Below, piece after piece: positions 1-11,428 of a DNA stretch of 64,000 nucleotides. Within the stretch, counting starts at the first letter, position 1, and each line of letters opens with the position of its first letter. The notes beneath the pieces were generated by a model. The model did not search any database. It saw only the letters and a list, made by a program, of their open reading frames with translations, and was not told the DNA's origin. The position numbers and the translations under genes were made by a program. Source of the DNA: Bursaphelenchus xylophilus (taxonomy: Eukaryota > Nematoda > Chromadorea > Rhabditida > Aphelenchoididae); NCBI GenBank assembly GCA_904066235.2, contig CAJFCV020000002.1, positions 4,712,001 to 4,776,000 on the forward strand, in the 5' to 3' direction.

Positions 1-5
1 CTTAG

Positions 6-1073
6 GCAAAAATCGAGTATTTCCATAATAAAACACTCAAATCTGGCCAATTTGCGCAAACTTTGAGGAGTTTCGCGGCAGGCACTAAGTTCTCATTTAC
101 TTTGGATCCGGATAAAACGGTGTTCATCACAAGCGATGCAGATTTCTTCCCAAACAAAATTGAATCTCATATTCCGAAGGTGAGAAAAAGGAAGGAAATC
201 ATGTTTTATGACCACGATTGCTGTGGATTCCTGAGACATCGGGGAGAGAGATTCCAAATGTACATCATGATAACAATTGGAATGACATTAAGAAGATGGA
301 GGGAGATTATTGGTGAGGATTGGGGGCGGTGTTGTTCCCAGCTATAAAAACACGCGCTTTCGAACATCAAGTGCTTTGAAAAATAATTTTTGCCTTTTTG
401 CAGGCATCCCAGAAGCCCCAATCGATGGCTCGTGGGTCGACACTTACGTTAGCCACACTTTTAATGGGGTAATCAGCAAAAAGAGGCCTTGGTGGCAATG
501 GTTTTTGGATCAGAGAGTGTTTGGAATCCATATGAAACGGTGGAAAGAGACTCATGAAGAGGAGTAAGAACATAGCCTCTAAAGTACCCTGAATTCCATT
601 TCAGATACTCCAGAATAGTGGACACCCTCTACCGCAAAGGTCAGCCTCGACTGGAACGGTTTGATTGGCCAGCAGACGATGTCTTGGCCAAGACAGATGT
701 CTGGAACACCTATGAAAGTGCTCATATTACTCCAGGGATCTTCATGGATCATGTCTGGGAGAAGAATCTCGTTTTTTACAATCGAATCTTTCCTTCGGAT
801 CAGGTTAAAAAGCTGACGGAATATAGAAATAGTGTGGTGGAGGTGATGAATGTAACCGAAACTTTGAGAAGACATCACCATCCTGAACAGAAGAAGGCAT
901 ATTGGAAAAAGACCTTCCAGCAAAAGGATATGTTGGGCGGAGCACAGAGCGAGAAAGGAGTGGCACAGCAGGAAGAAGACATTGATGAGAATGAAGGCGT
1001 GGTACAAAAGGGAGTGGAAACAGATATTCAGGTGGAAAAAGAAGAAAACTTTGAAAAGAAGAAGGAAAAATAA
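6..1073 (+). CDS. Array copy 1: glycosyltransferase-like type II membrane protein (5' end outside window)
   Basis: Only the last three exons lie in the window: 6-312, 404-563 and 605-1073. Their frames join through canonical donors and TTTGCAG/TTTCAG acceptors. The first visible exon carries the motif ITSDADFFP, a DxD-like metal/nucleotide-sugar motif, then a CCG motif and GMTLRRWREI. The second carries WWQWFLDQR; the third RKGQPRLER and YESAHITPGIF. This motif order is that of an uncharacterised eukaryotic glycosyltransferase-like family; the enzyme activity is inferred, not shown. The signal anchor present in the other copies would lie upstream of position 1. After the conserved domain (near 940) comes a tail of about 45 residues rich in Lys and Glu, of low complexity, shared in kind with copies 2 and 3. 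An AATAAA occurs at about 1,190. The closest relative in the window is copy 3, including its 3' UTR. Confidence 0.8.
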
Positions 1074-1664
1074 TAAAAAAAGAAGAAAAAGAGACAGCCG
1101 ACCAGGAAGAGAACGAGGAATAAGAGAAGGAAGAAGCCATGGGAAGGCGTGATTACAGTAATCATCCCATTGTTTCGTGTATTTATTTTAATAAATCGAG
1201 CAATTCTTTGCAAAAAACACAATTTTATTCTCCGCTATTCCGACGTAAGAAACATTATATCGACTGCTCCAATTTTTGCCCTTGTTTTTCGCTCAAATGA
1301 TGGAAACGTAGATATAATCAAGGAATGAGGGGAAGAAGGCATTTTACATACGGAATAATTGACGGCGGAACTATTCAAAACTTGAAGTTTTATTTTGCAT
1401 GTGTTATACCACGACAGTGCCTGTGCTTGTCCCCACATCTCTTGCCTCATCCCGGCTTTCTCCCTGTCACTGTTGAAAGGATTTATCGCGGTGTTTATGG
1501 CTATTTATCATGCCGGTTGTACAATACATAATCGACACCTGTTATCGCGAACGCGTCATGTACTAGTATAATATATTTTTGTGGCTTGTGTCCACCTTAA
1601 TCTTTGTTTATGTATTCTTTTTGAGCCACCTTTTCAGAGACGAGGATATTCAGGCGATGACATT

Positions 1665-3160
1665 ATGATTCCAATCAAATACAAACCCCTTCAAGGAGAT
1701 GATACCGTCAAACAAATCTTTCTATATGCTCGTAACATTTTCGACTTTTTAAAACGTCACATTTTGTAAGTAAACCCCAAATTTTGTAACTTCATTTTTC
1801 TTCACTCTTTAGAAAACTCGCTATAATTGTCATCATTTTTCTCTGCGCCCAAGCTTACAAAAACCGAAGAGATCTCGAATATCGCAATGAAATTCCTCTT
1901 GAAGATTGTTATGTTGTTTTGTCATCAGATTTGAATCTTTACTACCTAATTCACATGCCAATTGTTATCCAATATTGGAAAAACAAGGGGGTCAAAGCGT
2001 TGTTAATGATTACTTTGAAGGAAGGAGAGGAAATTAAAGACGATAAAGCGGCTGCAAAGGTTTTAAAATTTGCTGAGGAAGAGCTGGGTGTAAGTAAAAT
2101 GGGATGTGGCATTCTGTTATCTCAGATATTCATCATTTTTTGCATTTTTTTAGGCAAAAGTAGAGTATTTCCGCAACAAAACACTGAAAACTGGTCAATT
2201 TGCGCAAACTTTGAGGAGTTTTGCCGGAGGCACTGAATTCTCAAGGAATTTGGATCCGGATAAAACGGTGTTTATCACAAGCGATGCAGATTTCTTCCCA
2301 AATGATACAAGAAATCACATTCCAAAAGTGAGAAAAGGGAAGGAAATCATGTTTTACGACCATGAGTGCTGTGGGCATTTGAGATTCCGCGGAGAAAGGC
2401 ATCGGATGTACATGATGATTACAATTGGAATGACGTTGAGGAAGTGGAGGGAAATCATAGGTAGGTAATTATTTTTCTAATCTGCGCGTTTCCCCTTTCA
2501 TACGTCCTGGCTAAATTTATGAAGTCTCAGAAAACCAAGCAAGTATTTTCAGGGATCCCAGACCATCCAATTGACGGCTATTGGGCGGATTCTTATGTGA
2601 ATAGCACCTTTTTGGGGGTGATTCACAAAAAGAACAAAAAGTGGCAATGGTTTTTGGATCAGCGTTTCTTCAGCATCAAGCTGAAAAGATGGAGGGATAA
2701 ACATCAAGAGGAGTGAGTTGTCAATGGAAAATAAAATGGTGGTGCTTAATTTTTCAGATTCCAAAATATTGTAGAATACTACCGCCGGCAAGGACAGCCT
2801 CGTCTAGAGCGATTTGATTGGCCGGCAGACGATGTCTTGGCCAGGACAGATGTCTGGAAGACCTATGAAAGTGCTCATATTACTCCGGGGATCTTCATGG
2901 ATCAAGTTTGGGAGAAGAATCTCATTTTTTACAATCGAATCTTCCCTTCTGATCAGGTTAAAAAGCTGACGGAATATAGAAATAGTGTGGTGGAGGTGAT
3001 GAATGTAACCGAAACTTTGAGAAGACATTATCATCCAGAGCAGAATAAGGCGTATTGGAAAAAGACTTTCAAAATAAAGAACATGCTGGGCGAAGCAAGG
3101 GAGAGCGGGAAAAGAGAGGATCAGAAAGAAGAAAACATTGAAGATGGGCGAAAACATTGA
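1665..3160 (+). CDS. Array copy 2: glycosyltransferase-like type II membrane protein
   Basis: Five exons can be joined: 1665-1765, 1813-2089, 2154-2460, 2553-2712 and 2758-3160, giving about 415 residues. The start at 1665 is chosen because it gives a cytosolic tail of about 33 residues that joins in frame to the anchor exon. Residues about 35-47 form a hydrophobic signal anchor (KLAIIVIIFLCA). The lumenal part has VVLSSDLNLYY, the DxD-like SDADFFP near residues 169-175, RKWREIIG, WQWFLDQR and ESAHITPGIF. Type II topology with a DxD-like motif is typical of Golgi glycosyltransferases; donor and acceptor are unknown. The C-terminal tail is short and charged. In exon 3, a Gly replaces the first Ala of the FAAGTEF motif seen in the other copies. 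No AATAAA is obvious just downstream. Confidence 0.85.
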
Positions 3161-3743
3161 CGAAGAAAAAGAGGCTCGGTAGACAAATATGTGGCTGTTT
3201 GTGTGTTGGTATTCGATATTTATTAATAGAAGGAGTGTCTTAGCAAAAAATCTACATCCTGCGTATGATATATCACTTTTACCCTCACAAATCTCCTAAG
3301 ACATGGTTTTTGAATCTACTATTTTTGTTTAAAATTTTTAGTTTGAACTACCCTTGGGTATCTTAACAAAGTGTAGCAAAAAGTTTTCCCGATTTGAAAC
3401 TTTTTTTTTGTGGTTGATGTGGATAAGCAAAAAGTTAGAACAAAAGAGGGAGGAAGCAGTCAAGCAGACAGAAAAAAATACAATGGAAGGACAGATATAG
3501 TTATGATCATATTTTCTAATCGTCCTATTTTGCTGTACATATTTATTTAGCCAAAAAAAAAGACTTACAAACCGAAGATGCAAAAATACGCATGTATGTT
3601 TTGAGGCAGATTTTATCTTTTCTATTTCGACTTCTCTAATTTCCCCCCTTGAATTTCGGGGAGCCCCAAATAATCAAAGTGGAGATTCAATCAAGGGAAG
3701 AGATGAAAAGGCTGATTTGGATGCAACGCCGAAATAATTTTTC

Positions 3744-4543
3744 ACGAGGGAATGGTCTGAACTTCCCCCAGCGTTTGGGAAAATGACTAGTACAGGTGGA
3801 TAGAGCAAGTAAACTTTGGTAAAAAGAGCCATTTTCCAGCTGCGGAATAAGCCCGGCCGACGAGAAAAATCGACCGAAAGTTCCATAAAAATTTCCTCTT
3901 TCTCTTCCCTCGGAAAAGAAGAGCGGGGTCCAATGGTTCGGTTAGCCGAGTGGATTAAGCATCCGCTCGGTATTCTTTTTTGGGGGTTGGTTCGATTCCG
4001 GGGTCTCGCAAAGAACCGTGATAAGGCTTTGATGAGCAAGATCAAGCTCTAACAAACCAAAGAAAAATATTTTGCCATTTTTATACGTTTTATAGGGGCA
4101 TTATACCAAAAAATAATCGTCAACAAATGAATTTTTTGGGTGCTTCCGAACATTTAAAACGATGAACCATCGAAGTTATACTCGTTTGGTGATAGACTTG
4201 ACTTTGAATAAGGCAAAATAATTTTTTTTTGGGTTGTTAGAGTTTGATCTTGCTAATCAAAGCCTTATCACGGTCCTTCGCGAGACCCCGGGATCGAACC
4301 AACCCCCAAAAGAATACCGAGCGGATGCTTTATCCACTCGGCTAACCAAACCACTGTACACCGCTCTTCTTTTCCGAGTGAAGAGACAGAGGAAATTTTT
4401 GTGGAACTTTCGGTCGATTTTTCTCGTCGGCCGGGCTTATTCCGCAGCTGGAAAATGGCTCTTTTTACCAAAGTTTACTTGCTCTATCCACCTGTACTAG
4501 TCATTTTCCCAAACGCTGGGGGAAGTTCAGACCATTCCCTCGT
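3744..4543. repeat. Foldback element with tRNA-like A and B boxes in each arm
   Basis: Two arms of about 332 nt, at 3744-4075 and 4212-4543, are near-perfect reverse complements separated by about 136 nt. Each arm contains a stretch with a Pol III A-box match (TTAGCCGAGTGG, about 3,940 in the left arm) followed about 45 nt later by a B-box match (GGTTCGATTCC, about 3,989). The tRNA-like stretch does not fold into a full cloverleaf, because the acceptor pairing is partial and the T stem uses G-U pairs, so I do not call a tRNA gene. ORFs in this region are mirror images of each other and are not genes. Confidence 0.75.
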
Positions 4544-5773
4544 CAGTAAAATTTTTCTAAGTTTGGCCGAATCACAGCACTTTTTCGTAGGTTGGGGAAC
4601 GCTTTTGTCTTTTAGTCATCCAAAAAATGAGCCAACTATTATAATTAATCTCGTGACGAAATATTTCTTCAACGCATGTCATCTTATTTATCATTCCCAC
4701 AAAAAATTGTCCAGAATTCTGATTATTTTGATAGACATTAAATTATTCCTACTTTAGTCATCGTTTGGTAGACATTTTATTTAAAAATTACTCTTCCTTT
4801 AGTCATCGTTTACCGTTCAAAAATTTTCGGATACGATGACGTTAATGATATCGCCGGAAAGTCGACGATATCGCGTAATTTCAATGCAACCCAGTACGAT
4901 AAACGATATAGCAACCCTGAACCGACAAATTTTTATCCTTACTCAACCCCCAACAAAAAATGCCAGAATCTTCTCGCTTTGATGTTCAAAAATTTCTGAA
5001 TCTAGTCGACCAATCTTCAAGTTCCGGCGTAAAACTTCGCATAGTGCAACTAAATGGGGCGCTGAAGGCTCGAATGTGTGTATATCCGACCCCTAAACTC
5101 CAAATCCTTGATCACTCTCTGCTGCTCGGACTCTGAAAAAGTGGCGATGCCAGCGGAGATATAAACATGATCATTGAGTTGTGCGCGGAAAGCGCAACAC
5201 AAGGAAAATCCCAGAAAAAACAAAAAGAAAGGTGTTATTGTTTTGGGTCAATGAATATATTTGGTCATGGTGAAGCCAGTGGAAGGGCTTTTTTTAAACG
5301 AGAGCTGACCCTAAATCTTTATAGTACATGTTCTAAATACATATCCTTTTGAAATGTGACAAAGGCTAAAGCGACAAGCTTTGCAGGAAAATCTTTATCG
5401 ACGTCTCAGAAACCGGAGCTATAATTTTACCCATAAAGAGGTGGTGCCATAAGGACGACTATTTTTAAATATGTGAAAACTGGTTTTAATGTTTCGAATT
5501 CTAAGTAAGTCACACAACAAGAAAAATTTCAGTTTGTGTTTTTCTAGCGTGGCAGAGATAATGGGATGTTTTGCGAAACACTCGCCAAGACAATGTAGTC
5601 TATTTTTTGTTGACAGAAATCTCGCGACTGTATGAAAAATGAGGCAACCCGGGCAGGCAAAGAATATTATTTTGGCGGCAGTTTTCATATTTGGGAAAAG
5701 TAGGGGTTTCGTAATTACAGTAGAATCTCTATACTATTATAATATGAATTGCGATGGACCGAGATATTTTTTA

Positions 5774-5897
5774 AAACAGTTTATCGGGAAAATAGTGGGG
5801 ACTCGTTGCAACAAAATGCTTCGCCTCGTCTAAAAAAGGGCGCAGTCGCGCACCAAATTTTCAGCTGCAGTTAGCCGTCGCAAGGCAGGGCTCATCG
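5774..5897. repeat. Degenerate copy of the TCAGTCTGTCGGG MITE family
   Basis: This stretch shares the core sequence with the copies at 18,413-18,568 and 40,200-40,369: TATCGGGAAAATA, then GCAACAAAATG, CTTCGCCTCGTC and CGCGCACCAAAT. The ends are eroded. No coding potential is seen. Confidence 0.5.
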
Positions 5898-6807
5898 TAC
5901 CAAAGTTTTACAAAAATATTCGTCAATTTGTACCTTAAAAATTACCCGATTTGCCTCATATTTTCTGGATATGATCCTATTTTGAATTTGGGCCGAGTTT
6001 TACCAAAACTAAACTTTCAAGATTGCCGCAATTTAGCTATAGAAAAAGTGGTGACAAACTCCTGGCCTAATTTTTCTATGGCAGCCCATAACCACCAACA
6101 AGTTTTACCGAAGTCCCATAATACGCGTTTTCAAAGTGCGCTGACTTTTTTTCGCGGCGCACAGTGCACTTTGCTTCACAAAACCTACGAACTTTTGAAA
6201 AAACGTAGTATCTTATTAGACTACGTGTTTGTAGGGAACAGTGAAAGTTATCTTCTATTCGGATCGATTAGGATCTGAAGAATAACTTCTCTGTTTTTTT
6301 CATGTTTTCCAAGTAACAACGGTACTTAGCTGGCTATCCTGATTCTTCATGCATATCTCATTATTATAACCAGAAAATCCTTTCCCGGAACATGTGAATC
6401 AAGTTTTTATGGAGAGTTGCAAGATGCATAGATGTAGGGTTTAAAAATTCGAGATTATCGCTTTCTGATCTGGCTTCCTATATGTGCTTCCAAATAAATA
6501 AAAGCTATGTTTTCCATTTGCGACGTTTCGTGAATTAGGGGGAGCGAGTGCGATTCTAGATCCTGTGATAGGGATCAGGAAATTTTTTTTGTAAAATACG
6601 GTTGGTCAAGAAGACCTGAGCGTTTTGTCACAGCTACCTTAGCGAATTTCATATAATTATTCCACCTTGCGAAAAGGAGGGCATCCAATTATGCCATCTT
6701 GAAAAATTCTGGAGCTCAGTGTGTCGCGGCGGAGAGTTTTTGCTTATTGTTGGCGAAGCCTACATTGCTATCGGTTACGGACCTTGCCGACCCTCTGCCG
6801 TCGCGAG

Positions 6808-7212
6808 TGTAATACCTGTGCTCGGTATTATCTGAACTTAGCCGAATATTTATCAATAACGTTTATTTAGCAGCGATATAACAATTAGCAGCAATATAAC
6901 AATATACAGTAAAATAATATAGATCACAAATAGGTACAGCCACTTTCTACTCCACTACTGGTTCCTCCATTTGGTGCATTTGGTTCTCCTTTTATACTGC
7001 CTTTGTTTTCGTCGCATCTGGTTGTTTTGACGAGCGCTTAATGGGAGTTTGGCGAACTCCTACCGGTTTACTGGTTCTTCGCCAAACTCTTTCTAGTCTA
7101 GTTTGTTGATTCCTTCAAAACTGGTACCTTCTAGTCACATAGTCACAAAACTCTCTGTGTTTTGTGACTTTTATTTTCTTTGTCTCTTCCGACTGTTGCG
7201 TCGGATATTACA
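6808..7212. mobile_element. Probable solo LTR
   Basis: This 405-bp segment starts TGTAATA and ends TATTACA, so it has the TG...CA ends and short terminal inverted repeat of a retroelement LTR. It is flanked by a direct repeat CGAG (6804-6807 and 7213-7216), consistent with a 4-bp target-site duplication. A TATA-like TTTATACTG lies inside. No polyprotein ORF or second LTR is visible nearby, so it would be a solo LTR. Confidence 0.5.
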
Positions 7213-8248
7213 CGAGATGTAGGTTGGTTGGGTTCACAATCTAAGGGATGTCGATGACCTTTCCGAACAAGAAGCTACAGAAAATGTTCTGACAAAGAAA
7301 TTATGGCCATTTCATCGCAGAAATTAACATTTTTGTAGTGCATTCATATAAAATCCTACTATATCGTATGTATGTTGACGTGAACCTATTTTCCTATGTC
7401 CTCCTGTTTCATACTAACTGTAAAACTAAATTCAAACTGTTGTTTGAGACTTGTGCGGTTTTTTAAACATGTTTGCTTTGAATCTGACCTCCGGCTTCCC
7501 CGGTGATCTTTGTCAAAAAATTGAGATTTGCCTTAACACAACGACCCCGAAGAATCGCGGCTAGACATCCACGTACCTTCAAGCACTGGGTAAAAACCGA
7601 AGAAGAATACAAAACTGACATTCATCTCTATATCTGAAAGTTCACTTTGGCTGGGGAACAAGACTCAAATGGAGTTAATTCTCCTCTCTGTCATATCATA
7701 CCGCTCTTTAGAGAATCGCTTGTGTTTTTGTTTGCTCTGCTTTTCTGCAGTCTCTTCGCTTCCAAAGAGGTCTTTTATAGGGTTACGTGGACAAGTGCCT
7801 ATAGATCGGGACAGATTAAGTTATCATCATGAAAGGTGTCCTACAGAAAATGCGTGGGGTAAGATTAAGAGTTTGTCGATGCCTCTAGTGCGTGCCACTT
7901 CTCTAGAACAAAGCCAGATTCGAATCCATTATTAAATACTAAAAAATAACTGAAAGACGATTGGCGCCAAAATACGATCTTTTTTACAGTAAGAATATTA
8001 CACTCATGCTTTTCAAAAATTTTTTCTATTCTTGGTCCCTGTGTATGCGATGACCTCCATAAATGATTTTACAAGAGAAGTACTGCCTGAAGCTACTGGT
8101 TCTCTTCATAAAATCAAAAAATTTTTCTTTCCTTTGGCGAAATTGTTGACATTTTTTCCGTGACATTTAAGGGCGAGTAATTTATCTTTATTATTCATTG
8201 AATAGTTTAAGGTGGTTTAAAAACTTTGATGATCCATCCATCCACAAG

Positions 8249-10148
8249 ATGACTGCAGAGTATAACATTTTATTGGACGATGAGAGTAGGTCCAAGACTG
8301 AACGACGCCATACCTCATTTTATCAATGGCTGAAACGAAATTTTGCGTATGTGATTTTATTATACATAAATTTCAAAAACACAACTCTGAGCGTATTTTA
8401 TTATCCTTGTAATTTCAGAAGGATCCTTTTACTAATCACTTGTCTTGTTATCGCTTATTATTATGTCCACAAAAAATATGTCGAATATTTAAATGCTTAT
8501 TTAAATCACATACCTCTGGAGGATTGTTATGTTGTTTTGTCATCAGATTTGAATCTTTACTACCTAATTCACATGCCTATTGTTATCCAATATTGGAAAA
8601 ACAAAGGGATCAAATCGTTGTTATTGATTACTTTGAAGGAAGGAGAGGAAATTAAAAGCGATAAAGCGGCTGCAAGAGTCTTGAAATTTGCTGAGGAAGA
8701 GCTGGGTGTAAGTAAAATAGGATGTACCATTCTTTTCTCTCAGATTTTCACCTAATTTTTTATCTTAGGCAAAAATCGAGTATTTCCATAATAAAACACT
8801 CAAAACTGGCCAGTTTACGCAAACTTTGAGAAGTTTTGCCGCAGGCACCGAATTTTCCTGGACTTTGGATCCGGATAAGACGGTGTTTATCACAAGCGAT
8901 GCAGATTTCTTCCCGAATAAAATGGAATCTCATGTTCCGAAGGTGAGAAAAGGGAAGGAAATTATGTTTTATGACCACGATTGCTGTGGATTCCTGAGAC
9001 ATCGGGGAGAGAGATTCCAAATGTACATCATGATTACAATTGGAATGACATTGCGAAGATGGAGGGAGATTATGAGTGAGTTATTTTGAAGGGCTGGCTT
9101 AGAATGGTCAGCTGAGTGTACCAGGAGGAATACTAATTGTAAGAGAAGGGTTGCTTAAAATGATCGCCTTCAATTTTGATTGAACTTGGAACAAATAAAA
9201 ATTTAATTTTTTGAGACTAACGTGAATGAATTGGTTTGTGTTTTGAGGGTATTGCCGTAATTTTTTGCCCAAAACTCTATCCGAATTTTACGTACTCTCT
9301 CAAAGATCTTTGAATAGTTTGACTGGCCTGAAAAGCGTAAGCTAAAATTTTGAAGAACTCATGTACGTATGCATTGTAGGGCTTACTTAAACAGTGTGCT
9401 ATACACAAAAGCCTTGAAACTTCTGACCTCGCGCAACAACAGGCTTCCGATAAATGGGTCCATTGTTTTTCAGGTATCCCAGACAATCCATTAGATGGCG
9501 ATTGGATTGATACTTATGTGAACCAAACTTTTAATGGGGTAATCAGCCGAAAGAGTACTTGGTGGCAGTGGTTTTTGGATCAGAGAGTGTTTGGAATCCA
9601 TATGAAACGGTGGAAAGAGGCTCATGAAGAGGAGTAAGGATATTGTTATTCCAAGGTACCCCGAAATCCATTTCAGATACTCCAGAATAGTGGACACCCT
9701 CTACCGCAAAGGTCAGCCTCGACTGGAACGGTTTGATTGGCCAGCAGACGATGTCTTGGCCAAGACAGATGTCTGGAACACCTATGAAAGTGCCCACCTT
9801 ACCCCGGGGATCTTCATGGACCATGTTTGGGAGAAGAATCTCGTTTTTTACAATCGAATCTTCCCTTCTGATCAAGTTAAAAAGCTGACGGAATATAGAA
9901 ATAGTGTGGTGGAGGTGATGAATGTAACCGAAACTTTGAGAAGACATTATCATCCAGAGCAGAATGGAGCATATTGGGAAAAGACTTTCCAAATTACGGA
10001 CATGCTGGGGGAAGCAAAGAAAAGGGTGAAGAGCAAGGGAAAGAGAGAACAAAAAGATGATATGGAAAAGAAGGCAGACAATGAAGGAACTGATGATAAA
10101 GCCCAGCAGGAAAAAAGAGAGAAGCTTGAAAAGAAGCAAGAAAAATAA
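8249..10148 (+). CDS. Array copy 3: glycosyltransferase-like type II membrane protein
   Basis: Exons are 8249-8346, 8419-8707, 8769-9075, 9474-9633 and 9677-10148, about 441 residues. The first intron (72 nt) is in frame and lacks stops, so the open frame runs through it. I call it an intron because the 98-nt first exon matches copies 4 and 6 exactly in length and the splice sites are good. The cytosolic tail of about 32 residues is followed by an anchor (RILLLITCLVIAYYYV). The core motifs are SSDLNLYY, SDADFFP, LRRWREI, WWQWFLDQR and ESAHLTPGIF. The Lys/Glu-rich tail (about 10,010-10,148) is like that of copy 1, and the 3' UTR, with an AATAAA at about 10,265, is also nearly the same as copy 1. 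Intron 3 is enlarged to 398 bp. Confidence 0.85.
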
Positions 10149-11428
10149 TAAAAATAAGAAGAAAAAGAGATAGCCGATAAGGAAGAGAACGATGAATAAT
10201 AGAAGGAAGAAGCCAAGGGAGGCGTGATTACATTAATCATCCCGTTTTTTGGTGTATTTATTTTAATAAATCAGTTCTTTACACAAAAAGCGATTGCTCC
10301 AATTTTTCCTTCGAAATTTGGATAAACCAGGATATTGCAGGGCTTAAACTGTGTGAGCTTTCCGAGAACTCGATACTAGTGTTCAAGTGCACACACCGGC
10401 GGCACGTCGAGGTTTACGAGTCCGACACAAATCAATAATGACTGCTTCATGGCTTGCACTTCAATCTCTCTCCTAAATTTCCATTGTTTCTTTTAGAGTG
10501 CCTTAGGAATTGTTGTGTATATCAGCGGCGCATGCAATGAGCGAAAAAGAATCTTTTGCTGCACATCCGCAATCTAGTCCGTTGGCAATCCGTTCAATTG
10601 TGCCTCCTGATTGAAGCGAGACTTGGAATTCCGCTTTAGGAGGCATATCACGAGAAGAAAAAAGGCCCCCTTTTCAATAAATTCAATCTGGCAAATCGCC
10701 ACAAGAATGACCGATCATTCCTTCCTTTTTTTCCAATATCTGACTATCCTCCACAACTCTAGAGGATCAAAAAGTAAAGCTCCAGAATATTGGACGACCA
10801 AGCTGTACAATATCAGAAATCTCTGAGACCTCAAATATCGGCCGACCGCAACGAAGCCGGCACTCGGAGAGCCAATGTAGCTGAATACGCACAAGATGGG
10901 AATCAGACAACAATGTGAGCTGTTCACATTGTTGCCTGTAATATCTATTCGTACAATAGACACACTCCAATCTCCGAAGTACGACCTTGTCGACAACACT
11001 TCATTCTAAAACTCCATTTCCCTCCAAATGTTGACTACTCCATTGTATCGGATGTGCGGATCTACCGAGGAAAAAGCCCCCAATTTTATCTTCGTAGCCC
11101 TCGATATCTGTGACAACGGGGTTATCCAGATCATCAAGTAGATTAGCGAATGTCTCCCGAATTCTGAGGGCGATTTTCCCCTGGAAAACTGGATTCCGGC
11201 AGAAACTTTTTGGAAACTTGCAAGTTCCTGGATAATGAAGCCCTCAAGGGGCAAAAGATTTTGATTCTTTTTTGATGTTTTCATCTGGATAGCATCCGTG
11301 ACACTTGAAACTACTTCTTGTGTTCAACCAGTTGCTCCGATCTACACACATCGAGTCTATAAAAGTCATCCCTTTTTGTTTCTACTTTATTGATTTTATT
11401 TCAGCACTTCACTTTTGATGACTCTATA
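10149..11428. other. Intergenic stretch between array copies 3 and 4
   Basis: The first ~120 bp is the copy 3 3' UTR, which holds the short palindrome GATTACATTAATC and the AATAAA signal. Beyond that I see no gene, only short unsupported ORFs on both strands. Confidence 0.5.

Larger units (their letters stand above)
4544..8248. other. Intergenic stretch between array copies 2 and 3
   Basis: Apart from the MITE remnant and the probable solo LTR listed separately, I see no gene here. Short ORFs, the longest about 116 codons at 5,928-6,278, have no recognisable domain, no matching splice structure and no paralog elsewhere in the window. Confidence 0.5.

Noticed and set aside
3934..4020. tRNA gene with A and B boxes
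   Set aside because: The acceptor stem pairs over only about five bases with an extra stretch after the T arm, the T stem has mismatches, and the anticodon arm does not form. It lies within a foldback repeat.
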